Positions 9,828 to 64,000 of a stretch of 64,000 nucleotides of DNA are shown piece by piece (within the stretch, counting starts at the first letter, position 1; every line of letters begins with the position of its first letter). The DNA comes from Sycon ciliatum (lineage: Eukaryota; Porifera; Calcarea; Leucosolenida; Sycettidae). Location of the stretch: NCBI RefSeq assembly GCF_964019385.1, contig NC_088654.1, forward strand, positions 17,932,174 to 17,996,173. Reading direction: 5' to 3'. Both the position numbers and the translations under genes were made by a program. The notes under the pieces were generated by a model. That model worked only from the letters and a program-made list of their open reading frames with translations. It did not search any database and was not told the DNA's origin.

Positions 9828-12066
9828 ACACCACACACACACGCACACACACATGCACAGTTACTTTGCAAATAACTAGAATTCCTCTCCAGAATACGCC
9901 CTGCAGATATTCATACAAGTGATCACTACCAACAGTGACATGTGCCGATGGGAACGCATGCAGCAACGGACAGCAATGTACAGCAACTTTGCAACAAGAC
10001 TTACTAGACACGCTGATCGGTTTGTTTGTCCTGCAAGTGGATTGTAAGTGCCAGCAGGGCATGCTTCCTTTGTCACGTTCCAGCCCTCACAACTGGACAT
10101 GTACAGGACAATTGCAAGACAACAACATTGCAGATCTCTTGTCAATACACACCTTTATGAGGCAGGATGGAAAGGGAACTAAACATCATTTTTTTCTATA
10201 ACTTACCCAAACAGGCTACTCTCGATAAGTCGCACACCTCTTTCGAAAGGTTCCATCAGCAGGCAACAACCTTTCCCACCCTCGCCGCTCAATTGAAAAT
10301 CAGACTCTCGCACCCTCCAATCTTACTCGCGTGCTCAAGCAAAGTGCCAACAAATCAATAGCCTAGAGAACATGTCGATCTCTCCCCTTCCAACCCCCCC
10401 CCCCCATTCTTGGTCCTTCCCTAAAACCCACAACTTACAAATATCCAGGATCGCATACTCGGCAAACGTCTGTCTCGGTGCCCTGGATAACGGCGGTGTC
10501 CGGGTATCGTCCAACACTACACACCGTCTCATTGCTCACCACATACACATCAAGCCCTGCGAAGGTGCAGTTTGTCTCGGCATGCACACATGGTGAGAAG
10601 AAGATGATGGCTGGAGGAAACAAAAAAGCGGTTACAATAATTTAATGATAGCAATGCCACACATCAAAGAAGTCTCAATTAGTTACAAATATACTGTAAT
10701 TTCACAAATTTTCGGTGTACTTTTATTTTCGGTACTTTCGGTGCGTCTGCCACCTTTTCGAGCATTATCCTCACACCCCTAGTCACCATGCCTACGTTTT
10801 CTACCTAGGTCATCAGAGTTTGTACCTAAAATTTCAATACACCGAACAAACACTAACACACATAACCCAATAGGGAATTGCTTCTCTGTACCGAAAATTT
10901 CTGCTCACCTAACCTGGCCTGTTGCCCTCATACCGAAAATATTGAGCACCGAAAGATTTCTGAAATTAGAGTACTCATTAGTTGAGAGAATGGGTACAGT
11001 ACAATGATAATGTAATTCTGTTTTCCCTTCAACTACCGTGCATAGTTGACATCGGTGCTATACAGTCAGACCTAGCTTATCCGGTCCTCTTTTATCCGGA
11101 TCCCTCGCCGTCCGCCAGAAAATCGTTGGTTACTGATTACAGCATATGCCATGCATACACGCAGTATGCGTGGTCGGTTATCCGGTTCCCTAGTCTATCC
11201 GGATATTTTTTTGTGGAAAACGGATGTGTGCGGTTAAACGAGGTCTGACTGTATTACCGATGTACAGGTTATGCATACAGGCGCCGATAGGTGCAGCTAG
11301 CAGACATCGTAAGGCAGGTGTCATATCTCCCTATCAGGCGGGTTTTCCCGATTTTGTTGATGTATTCAACACATCTCCCGACCAGAATGGAAAACCTCCC
11401 TACTACAGATGTGGCAGCTATGGTAACCATGTACATATTATGTGTAACCTTGCAATTTTTTTTTGTATTTTTTAATATGTTCATATTCCCCGTTCGAAAC
11501 TATTTTAGAAAGACAATGGTACTGAGACCGGGACAAACGCCACAACTACTGAGCAGGGGCTGCACCGAGACGCAGCAGTGATGGTGGAGCATTGTTGGCT
11601 CTGCCGACCTGATGTCTCGGCATCACGGCCAAAAACACGCACCAAACTTGTTAGTTTGACTGGCACACTTTCCCTGTACATTCTCAGATAGCATGCCCCA
11701 CGTTAAAACCCCATATGTTTAGGGCAGGCAACCTCCCTTCTGGCAACCCAATTAATATTTGGAGGGAAATCTCTCTACCACAGCCGAAATGAAGGTGGCA
11801 GTCCTCCAGTGGCCATCATAATAGGAATGGTACCCAATGAGATAAAGTCCTGAATGACCTGATGGTGGCGATCAAGATTTTTCGTCACACGTTTTCCCCT
11901 TTTCAACTCCCAGAAGCCAATGCATGGTAATAATCATTGGCTTCTCGCCTGAGCAACGGTCTAGTAGGCACTTACCAAGGGTTAGCAATACGGAGAGATA
12001 ATGCCGTTGAACATGTGCAATGGCTGATTGCTGTCCGGCACTGGCCGGCAGCTTACTCCGCAGCAT
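299..12066 (-). CDS. GCC2/GCC3-repeat extracellular protein gene, 5' part (14 exons, 3' end outside window)
   Basis: Fourteen minus-strand exons join in frame at GT-AG boundaries: 12066-11976, 10610-10439, 10092-10005, 9186-8996, 8446-8216, 7561-7492, 7049-6737, 5932-5863, 5280-5153, 4663-4547, 3623-3258, 2221-2032, 1321-1199 and 445-299. Every junction phase agrees and no stop interrupts about 765 residues. The product starts with a signal peptide ending near Val-His-Ala before Glu-Thr-Asn-Cys. Then come about 22 units of the form CxxCxxG followed by C, a short Ser/Pro/Ala-rich spacer and CxxGxY, the GCC2/GCC3 or ephrin-receptor-like cysteine-rich pattern. Many N-x-S/T sites fit secretion. 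Such repeats occur in large extracellular matrix, receptor and SCUBE-like proteins; the partner is unknown. There is no stop in the last exon, so the gene continues left. I recognise the fold, not an orthologue. Confidence 0.85.
877..933. repeat. Compound microsatellite (GA)n(GT)n(G)n
   Basis: An (AG) run passes into a (TG) run and then a 13-G run, inside the intron between exons 13 and 14. The rest of 446-1198 has no gene I can support. Confidence 0.95.
1199..1321 (-). CDS. Exon 13: GCC2/3 repeat
   Basis: It encodes GGVVICPPGTYSQPGAAEC, TTCPPGYSCP and KCPA. Symmetric phase 2-2, 123 nt. The acceptor (acggtggcag) lacks a good pyrimidine tract. Confidence 0.8.
1631..1996. mobile_element. TA-flanked foldback MITE, 'ACCGTATTTTACCGG' type
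   Basis: The left end TACCGTATTTTACCGG is the inverted match of the right end (cggaaaaaatacggta). Sub-terminal repeats of 'tgtaagtcgacc' sit at both ends and inside. TA flanks suggest a Tc1/mariner-type non-autonomous element. It lies just downstream of the exon 12 donor. Confidence 0.85.
2032..2221 (-). CDS. Exon 12: GCC2/3 repeats
   Basis: It encodes YVSNIGAVSCTRCLPGTIC, a longer spacer, then QCLPGTYSLTGEEAYCLPCS. Acceptor catgtccag, donor AG|GTACTG. A foldback element ends about 36 bp past the donor (1631-1996). Confidence 0.88.
2650..2768. repeat. Two poly-C runs
   Basis: C runs at 2650-2662 and 2753-2768 in the intron 2222-3257. A palindromic (acatgt)n tract follows at 2951-2977. Confidence 0.9.
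3258..3623 (-). CDS. Exon 11: four GCC2/3 repeats
   Basis: At 366 nt this is the longest exon of the gene and is symmetric (phase 1-1). Units include LCTECAAGFHC, ACSPCIGGSIC, QCLPCPVGSQC and SCTICPAGSQC, separated by 'P..C..G.Y' linkers. Confidence 0.92.
4100..4255 (-). mobile_element. LINE 3'-end fragment
   Basis: Nearly identical to 53885-54030, where it lies next to a decayed reverse transcriptase. It contains the paired segment cacggttcgcgtg and a block matching 'ccgcatccgtaggaacgcca'. It is intronic in the GCC2/3 gene. Confidence 0.6.
4547..4663 (-). CDS. Exon 10: GCC2/3 repeat
   Basis: It encodes TYSAAQALECTQCPAGSEC and ACKPGWYSIGG. This is a symmetric phase 1-1 exon (117 nt), so skipping would keep the frame. 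Confidence 0.88.
5153..5280 (-). CDS. Exon 9: GCC2/3 repeat
   Basis: It encodes HGGGIPCPSGYYSPEGQTVT then CYPCPAGKSCANASAAPLEC. Acceptor gtatccag, donor G|GTAAGC. Confidence 0.87.
5351..5515. mobile_element. Short TIR element (MITE)
   Basis: The left end TATTTTCCGGAGTATGAACC pairs with the right end ggttatactctggaaaata. It contains a poly-G run. It belongs to the same broad TA-target class as 1631-1996 but has different ends. Confidence 0.75.
5863..5932 (-). CDS. Exon 8: half GCC2/3 repeat
   Basis: A 70-nt exon encoding LLSSADHAVCISCPAGFSCA and DPR. Acceptor gccgacag, donor AG|GTATTG (weaker than the others). Confidence 0.8.
6110..6341. mobile_element. TIR element (MITE)
   Basis: Left TACTGTAAAACGGGTAAC and right gttacccgttttatagta are inverted, each followed inward by a 'gcaaac/gtcgca' motif. 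232 bp, intronic. Confidence 0.78.
6342..6500. repeat. Probable pogo/mariner-like MITE remnant
   Basis: 'ggataaggcgaccacctg' near 6350 and the reversed 'ggtcgtcttacacaggtttcac' near 6473 resemble ends of animal 'CCTGTxTAAGxCGACC' elements. Inner 'gagaccac' repeats are present. The left end is degraded. Confidence 0.45.
6737..7049 (-). CDS. Exon 7: three to four GCC2/3 repeats, GC-rich
   Basis: One of the longest coding exons. It reads EAPLLCPNGTYTNTSGQSAC, then ACAVCEAGRQC, VCGVCPPGTHS, SCTPCPAGSEC and KCALCPAG. Base composition is strikingly G+C rich compared with the flanking introns. It ends in phase 1. Confidence 0.9.
7492..7561 (-). CDS. Exon 6: half GCC2/3 repeat
   Basis: A 70-nt exon encoding YSFNGSTECTNCPPGYYCPA and LAM. 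Acceptor gtgactag, donor ATG|GTGAGT. Confidence 0.85.
8216..8446 (-). CDS. Exon 5: GCC2/3 repeats
   Basis: It carries QCRTGYYSNN, TCSPCPAGSQC, PCAAGYYSTANSTQCLQCPA and EECPVGR, flanked by acceptor tgtgcag and donor AG|GTGAGC. It joins in phase to exons 4 and 6. Confidence 0.9.
8996..9186 (-). CDS. Exon 4: two GCC2/3 repeats
   Basis: It encodes DCPFGSYNPGVGASTCLRCP, then a spacer with NAS and NCT glycosylation sites, then KCTPCPRGHECPYT. The donor is CACGTACGTC. The exon is noticeably GC-rich. Confidence 0.87.
9356..9378. repeat. (CA)n microsatellite
   Basis: A dinucleotide tract in the intron between exons 3 and 4. Confidence 0.9.
9714..9789 (-). repeat. tRNA-derived SINE head
   Basis: On the minus strand a box-A-like TGGTGCAGTGG is followed 35-45 nt later by box B GGTTCAATTCC, and the short outer ends partly pair. 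The fold is imperfect and it sits in an intron beside a (CA)n tract, so a SINE head fits better than a working tRNA. Confidence 0.6.
9791..9854. repeat. (CA)n microsatellite
   Basis: A long CA tract with small interruptions, immediately next to the tRNA-like SINE head. Confidence 0.95.
10005..10092 (-). CDS. Exon 3: GCC2/3 repeat segment
   Basis: It starts with one base completing Phe and encodes CEGWNVTKEACPAGTYNPLA and nine more residues ending in Cys-Leu. Acceptor tgtccag and donor CTA|GTAAGT are both good, and the exon ends in phase 0. Confidence 0.8.
10439..10610 (-). CDS. Exon 2: N-terminal Cys-rich segment
   Basis: The acceptor is tttcctccag and the donor TTT|GTAAGT. The exon completes the signal peptide and encodes the mature N-terminus (ETNCTFAGLDVYVVSNETVC), then ends in the first repeat half (CRVCDPGY). 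N-glycosylation motifs are present. Confidence 0.78.
10692..10973. mobile_element. TIR element (MITE), 282 bp
   Basis: The left end TACTGTAATTTCACAAATTT and right end gaaagatttctgaaattagagta are imperfect inverted repeats. An inner block (about 10745-10830, 'ctgccaccttttcgagcatt') recurs at 15148-15225. Confidence 0.72.
11061..11253. mobile_element. pogo/Tc1-like MITE
   Basis: The termini TACAGTCAGACCTAGCTTAT and aacgaggtctgactgta are inverted, TA-flanked, with repeated 'tatccgg' inside. They resemble ends of pogo/Tigger-type elements. It lies in the first intron of the GCC2/3 gene. Confidence 0.82.
11976..12066 (-). CDS. Exon 1: signal peptide of the GCC2/3-repeat protein
   Basis: The ATG at 12066-12064 follows an in-frame TAG four codons upstream, so it is the first usable start in this frame. 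Thirty codons end at a consensus donor (G|GTAAGTGCC), leaving one base. Joined to the next exon this gives the hydrophobic run YLSVLLTLAIIFFSPCVHA, a credible signal peptide with a cleavage site after HA. The polar 22-residue stretch before it is long for an n-region, so an anchor is an alternative. Confidence 0.68.
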
Positions 12067-13496
12067 GTTCCTGTGTTTCTACCTGATAGATTGTTCCTTC
12101 AAGGCATCGCTAACGTCGAGTACGAACGCGTGGCAGAGCGGCCAGCTGAACCACTGCTCGCTGCGATACTTGCAAAGGACTAATAAACCAAACGCAATTT
12201 CAGAGCATCAAATTATTCTTGGCCGGCTGCTGAATTGATGCATTCACACGAGACGGGCGTGCAAACTATCGCCAGTATCGCTACAGGCAGTCGATGGAGA
12301 ATCTGTTATCACGTATGATATTACGGTGCCTGATCTCCCTGCTCTTCTCTCCGCTCGCATGAATACAAAAACTAATGACATTCACGATCGAGATTACTTT
12401 GTCACACAAAGTTTGTGTGAGCCAACACCTAGTAGTAGGTCTACCTAGCCTCGGTACCTGTACACAGTACAGACTCACTCAGTACTCAGTAGTAGCTTTG
12501 AGGTTATCGCACGTACATGTACGTACACGGGTACGGACGTCGGTGGCGCTCTGAATCAGGGGTATCGCTAAAAAATGTCATTCAAGGAAAGCAAGTGTGA
12601 CATCAATCTTACAGCGATGGCTCAATCAGTCAATGATTATGTGGATGCAAGCAGAGGGGTTTCCTCATACATTTTTAGCATACGCCAGTGCAGAGCAGAT
12701 CTACTCCTGCTACGCGAGTTGGCAAACAGTGGCGGGTAGGATCCGACGTGCCTTGTGCATGTGAAGTATTTTTTACTTCTCTTTCTCACCTCCTTGTTGT
12801 TGGTCGACATGTCTGTCCTTTTCACTGTCAAGTGTCATTGAGTGGAGTGCAAGCAAAGCCGTGACCTGGTGACCCTGGCAACGATTAGGAGAGTTGCTCG
12901 TACATGTACCAACTCACCACATGCACAGCCTACACTACACTACACTACAGCAGTACAGGCACAGTCACAGACTGAAGTAATAGTTAGACTGTCACTTGTC
13001 AGGCGCTAGGCATGTACGTACAGTCATGTAGTTACTTGCGCACATTATTATTTTAGTCATAAAAACCAACACTACTGCAACAGTATTACAGCGCGCTAGC
13101 GGTAGGCTAGCACGAGTCCGTGATCGGTCATGATGGTATGGTAGACATAACAGTATGTGAATCGCGAAGTATGCTTACCTATACCATTGACGTATACAGT
13201 CATAGGCTATTCTTTTTCCCTGGCCTGTTGGTAGAGCTTCAGACTGAGAGAGAGAGAGAGAGATGGCATGGTATATGGGTATTGTATTGTTGTGTATGTT
13301 CCATCAGCTATACCACCTAGCACCTGAGCCGGCTAGCATGTTACAATGATGTTAGAACTTAGACATGCGTTAACTGCACGGGGGGGGGGGGGTTCTGTTT
13401 GTGTGCATACATACATGTAACCGAGTTCTTAGATTCAGCCTGCTTGTTGGCGAGCCCAGGCTGGAGAATGTATGCAGCAGTGCTGAAATAATTAAA
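12067..13496. other. Intergenic region upstream of the GCC2/3 gene
   Basis: The promoter of the GCC2/3 gene should lie here, but I see no convincing TATA box or initiator. It contains short tandem 'tacactacac' repeats near 12930, a (GA)n tract at 13247-13262 and a poly-G run at 13380-13392. No coding exon is supported. Confidence 0.5.
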
Positions 13497-14351
13497 GGGG
13501 AAGTTAAGGCAAAAATTATAATTTCACCAGTTGTAGTCTTCGGGGTGCTGAGTCGAATGGTCTTGGTCCGAGAAAGCTGAGACGCTCCCTTCCTACTTGA
13601 ATCCCAATCGAACTCGCGCACTTCCACCGAAACTGGGTGACTGCGCACTACTAGATGGGGATTTGTATGCAAAATGTCGCTAAAAGCGCCATTTCGTTCT
13701 TATAAAAGCACGGATGACCGCGATTGGCCCATATGTTGTAGTCTTTTGGACGCTGAGTCGACTGGTTTTGGTCCGAAAAGGCTGCGATGCAGCGTTCCTC
13801 CTTTATTCCCAATCGAACATGCTTGAACAAGCGGTCACGTGCTCCTGGGTGCCCAAATCACCTGGTCACCACGCCAGCAGGCGACAACTTTCACACCAAG
13901 GTTCAACTCGAGTGACAGGACTGCACCCAAAAAAGGTCAAACAGGCTAGTAGTAAGTTGTACCCTGCAGGCACGGTGACCAGGTGACTGGCGTACGCAGG
14001 AGCACGTGACCGCTTGTTCAACCATGTTCGATTGGGAATAAAGGAGGAACGCTGCATCGCAGCCTTTTCGGACCAAAACCAGTCGACGCAGCGTCCAAAA
14101 GACTACAACATATGGGCCAATCGCGGTCATCCGTGCCTTTATAAGAACGTAATGGCGCTTTTAGTGACATTTTGCATACAAATCCCCATCTAGTGGGGCG
14201 CAGTCACCCAGTTTCGGTGGAAGTGCGCGAGTTCGATTGGGATTCAAGTAGGAAGGGAGCGTCTCAGCTTCCTCGGACCACGACCATTCGACTCAGCACC
14301 CCGAAGACTACAACTGGTGAAATTTTAATTTTTGCCTTAACTAACTTCCCC
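13497..14351. mobile_element. Large foldback transposon (about 855 bp)
   Basis: The left arm 13497-13870 and right arm 13971-14351 are near-perfect reverse complements, starting ggggaagttaaggc and ending gccttaactaacttcccc, around a loop of about 100 bp. ORFs read through the arms are mirror copies and not genes. A fragment recurs at 47668-47760. Confidence 0.92.
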
Positions 14352-14387
14352 GTTTACACGCCATACAGCTTGCATTGGCCACTGGCA

Positions 14388-14464
14388 CACTGGGTCTGGC
14401 ACTGGCACTGGCACTGGCACTAGCACTGGCACTGGCACTGGCACTGGCACTGGCACTGGCACAC
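14388..14464. repeat. (CACTGG)n hexanucleotide array
   Basis: About a dozen copies of a GGCACT hexamer with one variant (agcact), directly beside the foldback element. Confidence 0.95.
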
Positions 14465-14639
14465 CGGGTCTGGAGCATCCACGATGCCAGTGGCTGTCTG
14501 GGCAGAACCTTTAGACGTGCAAATTCGCAATGAGTTGTTAGTCATATTTGCGTTCTTTAAAATAACTATGCTAGCCCACTGGTCAATGAAGTGGTTGACC
14601 AAATGATCAACCAGTGATGCATGCTGGGGATGTGCATAC

Positions 14640-15660
14640 AACGAAGGTAGCCCTTGGCGGATTATGCTTGGTAAATTGCTGGATTATGCTTTCCATTATG
14701 CCCACATTATGCCAGTGATTATGCTACATTTTGCTGGAATTATGCCAATGATGGTGCTATACTGTACCCTTGTACTCTTGTTGCACTTTGCAACGTTACA
14801 ACGACTCTGGCACCATGCTAGTACGGCTTATAAGTTATAAGGGGTAACAGTCACCAGACGATTTCCTGTACCATGCCTAAATATGCCCGGAGCATTCATC
14901 TTCAGCCAGCATCGTATACGTTATGCCAATCGTCGGGTCCCAGAAGTCCTTTGCAATGGACACTTGGACCTGTCGCCATTAGGCATATGCGGATAATGCC
15001 GGCAGAAAAACTGGCAGAATTCGGTACTGTTTCTGGTAAGTTTCATGCATGTTTGGTGTGTAGATAAAGAAATGGAGCAGAATTCGAGGAATTGTCCGCC
15101 ATAAGGTTTGTATGGTTCTGCCAATTTCACTGCTTTTCGAGCAGAATCTGCCACCTTTTCGAGCATTATCCTCACACCCCTAGTCGCCATGCCTACGTTT
15201 TCTAGCTAGGTCATCAGAGTTTGTGTAGGTGACCCATTGCTCATAGTAGCGTTATGTTTTGAGAAGGCATGTAAACGTAGTGGAATCTTTCAAGCAGGGT
15301 ATGCATTACCTACGAGTCGGTTTCACTAGGGCAAGCTTACCCACCCTTATGTCGCGCACATTGAAGAGGGAATTGAGATTGTTGTTCTGATGGTGATGTT
15401 ATGGTGACGTAATGATTTAGAACAAATGCATGATGATGTATGATAATGATGATGATATCACAAATGTGAAAATTGATTGAGCAACTGGTAAAATAACATG
15501 TATAATGATTTTGCAATGCAGCATGATGATATTGAAGCTCAAACGTGTAAAAACCACAGACTGTAGAAAAAGAGAAAGTGGCATGGTAGAAACGAAGGAA
15601 AGCATTAGTAAAAATGAATAAACTGTGTCTGCATTATGAAATCACATACAGACTGCGAAT
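14640..15660. other. Intergenic stretch with an ATTATGC-rich patch
   Basis: Between 14657 and 14750 the heptamer 'attatgc' occurs repeatedly at short intervals. Bases 15148-15225 match the inside of the MITE at 10692-10973. No gene is seen. Confidence 0.45.
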
Positions 15661-15706
15661 CAGGGAGTAGTACAATACGGCATACAATATTGTACTACTC
15701 CCTGAT
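15657..15706. repeat. Perfect hairpin
   Basis: CAGGGAGTAGTACAATA and tattgtactactccctg are separated by about ten bases, a 17-bp perfect stem. Confidence 0.85.
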
Positions 15707-15904
15707 GCGAATACCAGCTAAGCTAAACATAACCTGAGCAAGAAATCCGCAGCGTTCAATATCAGCACAAGTAGTACTTAGGGACATGTAACTTATACTA
15801 GTTATAGGAATAAAGGTGAGAAGAACGCTGGTAGTCAGAAACAGTGTGCGCACTCCAGATGGTATGACATTGGTCAGCGGGAGATGGCCACACAATAATC
15901 ATAA

Positions 15905-16020
15905 CACGAAAAGGTACATAAAAATGATAAAAGGAAGTAAAATAGGGCTGTTTCGTTGTTATTCAGAGTTTCATGGCAAAACCAATCATCAGACAACATA
16001 AGGAGATTAGAAAGAAAAAA
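15905..16020. repeat. Dispersed repeat copy
   Basis: 'cagagtttcatggcaaaacc' and its flanks match 46722-46808 almost base for base, with a shorter match at 47762-47800. No TIRs were recognised. Confidence 0.7.
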
Positions 16021-17303
16021 AGCGACAATAATCACATACATGTACATGTAAAATAATATGACGTGTGATGGTATTCTGTTGCAGGTTAGTAACGTTAGCA
16101 TCCAGATACATGTACTTGAATGTGATGTAAACAAGCATGCAGACACAGCCATTGCGCAGTACGTACATGTAGAACAGGGAGAGAAAGATATTGCAAAGGA
16201 ATTGAAAAATTCTGATCGAGAGAAACAAGCCCCAGCTACATGCACTTGCGAAACGTTAGAATGTGCAGGCAAGCATGCACTAAAGGCAGCATAACTCGAG
16301 CAATGGGATGTCAGCCGAGTTGTGGCATTCGGAAACGCCCGGGGAAATATGTAGTAACTAATACTTGGTAGACAGGCGCTCATGCATTAAAAAAGCATCA
16401 AAATGTAACTGCATCATGCAAAAGCAAAACGCAACCGGGAAAGGTACCCAAGAGGGAGGCATTTGAATCAAAACGTTGTTGCATACACGATGATTAAAAG
16501 AACGAATTGATTCAGATGACAAGGATTACATGTACAATCTACAAAGGCGCCATGATAACGCAGGGTGTCTGGAAAATTAGAAGTGAAGGACAGTATCCAA
16601 ACACAACATGTCTCAGCGCTGGGGAACAAAAAAAACAGCTCTGACTGAGCAGCAGGGCAATCACGTCTAACTCGGATGCTTGTGGAATGAACTTATTGAG
16701 AAAAAAGAATGATTGCATGTAAGCAGCAAATGAAACCAAAGGCAAGTTGAGAATTTTCCTTTTTGTTAATTAAAAAATTGAGCCTCAAGCGAAACCTGAA
16801 ATGTTTTTTTATAACTCTCCCAGTAGTGCTACTATTGTATTCATTTCTTAATGGAAGAAAGAACCCAAAGGTTCGAGAGAAAGAAGAGCTAAAGCATTCA
16901 TGTGGTGGCTACACACTGGTGGCAGACATGTACCGAGCCAGTTTGCTGAAGAACAGTATTCAAATTTAAATCACCAAATAATATAAATTGAAGGGTGACG
17001 AGGGAATAAAATAGCATTCAAATGCAGTATTGATTATTGGGTGGTGTTACTTATTTAGTTTTTTTGTTTTTTTGTTTTGTTCCCAATCATTAACAAGAAG
17101 CAGAAATGTACGTTTACTGAAAATTGGACGGCCATTGTGATCTAGCCATTCCTGAAAGTGAATCCTGTTCAGGAGAGTTAAGAATCCTCTCACGCAAGTG
17201 TAGACATGGAACGTGGGAAGAGAAGATGAAGGTGAACGAAGGTTGCTTGTGGCTAGAGAGTCTAACTCGAAAGTGTTCTGACGTGGAGAAATCCGCTGGA
17301 TGA

Positions 17304-63223
<45,920 letters not shown>

Positions 63224-63239
63224 CTGTTAGCATGAACGG

Positions 63240-64000
63240 GAGACAGGATGGTGTTCATTAATTAAGGTCCCATTGCAAACGGTATAATGTGATTGGCATG
63301 ACAACTACCGGTGATGACACATTGAACAAATTGCAAAGGACATGCAGTTGAGCCGAGCTAGATCAGCTAAACCCGATCCCTGCAGATGCCAGTCGTTCCT
63401 GAAGTCCCAACGCAGCTCGACATCAGGTGGTTCCTCCTTTGTCGCTTCGCGAAGCTGTACAGGATTATCAGTTGTGTTAGGCTGTGTAGACAAGAGCTGA
63501 ACTGCGAGCGCTTGCACATAATTCACAACTTCAAAAAACGACAGTTCGCGCTTAGTTGAAATAATTTTGTTGCGTGGGTGGTTAGAATAGTTCGTCGCCG
63601 CAACAGTGAATTTCCTGAAGTTCATGAGGCCAAGCAAAGACTACTCCAAGCTGAGGACCAGTTATTTCGGTCTCTACATAGCGGCTGGCGTTGAGACAAC
63701 TCAGGAATAGCTGATACTATCTGCCAAACAAAAACTAGCACGAAGTTGACTAGGAGATGAGGGGTTTAATTAAATCGACATAGCAGGATGGTGATTTTAA
63801 ACATGCTATACTGCTGGAGTGACTTTCAATGCAGAAACGATCCGCTATCATCTAGGTATTAGTTGTGGGCTTCAAGCGCTTGCGGCCTTGGAGGTGGATA
63901 TGAAGAGTTTTCTGCTCGCCGGGCGTTCCTTATGCACCTCTGAGGTGCTGCCAAAGCTTCTATAAACAGGGTATTCTAATCTATAAGGGATAACACCATC
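63240..64000. other. Right edge, upstream intron of the aGPCR
   Basis: The first 120 bp are homologous to introns upstream of the other LRR exons. A 110-codon minus-strand frame at 63637-63305 has no recognised domain. No further LRR exon is seen before the window ends. Confidence 0.5.

Noticed and set aside
10435..10623. Start of the GCC2/3 protein at 10623 (MFPPAIIFF)
   Set aside because: That start is a TTG directly before a splice acceptor. The ATG exon at 12066-11976 joins in phase and completes a signal peptide.
13714..14130. Two similar ORFs on opposite strands (MTAIGPYVVVFWTL)
   Set aside because: They are the two arms of the foldback element at 13497-14351, not duplicated genes.

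Overview
The window is animal nuclear DNA: two long, heavily interrupted minus-strand genes with GT-AG introns, extracellular cysteine-rich, LRR, GAIN and seven-helix modules, and introns packed with LINEs, foldback elements and microsatellites. An invertebrate, possibly an early-branching one such as a sponge, fits; the species cannot be fixed from the sequence. Exons were found by reading the minus strand for open segments bounded by AG/GT and checking that the codon phase of every junction agrees. This is a hand-built model without transcript support.

Region 1 (about 1-12.1 kb, minus): the 5' part of a secreted or membrane-anchored protein. A signal-peptide exon (12,066-11,976) is followed by 13 exons that join in frame to about 765 residues. 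They carry some 22 GCC2/GCC3 (ephrin-receptor-like) cysteine-rich units. The gene runs off the left edge with no stop.

Region 2 (about 12.1-17.3 kb): intergenic, with a large foldback element, a hexanucleotide array and hairpins.

Region 3 (about 17.3-63.2 kb, minus): an adhesion GPCR. From the C-terminal end: tail and TM5-7 (17.3-17.9 kb), TM4 (19.0), TM2-4 (19.8-20.1), TM1 (21.2), a complete GPS with the H-L-T cleavage triad (22.3 and 23.2), a GAIN domain over several exons (23.7-32.8), a Ser-rich linker (33.7), cysteine-rich EGF-like exons (34.8-37.5), and at least nine single-LRR exons (39.4-63.2 kb), eight of them exactly 72 nt in the same phase. The 5' end (signal peptide, LRR N-cap) lies to the right of the window. 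About 1,078 residues are assembled.

The introns hold a full-length LINE with both ORFs open and a 7-bp target duplication (24.06-28.37 kb), a 5'-truncated LINE (43.8-45.9 kb), several decayed RT fragments, tRNA-like SINE heads, many TIR/foldback elements, and a processed RPS23 retrocopy lying inside a foldback element. No bacterial-type features, CRISPR arrays or rRNA genes were seen.

Both host genes encode surface-type proteins: a receptor that should bind ligand through an LRR/Cys-rich ectodomain and signal through a tethered agonist, and a GCC2/3-repeat extracellular protein. They are adjacent on the same strand; nothing in the sequence shows that they work together.
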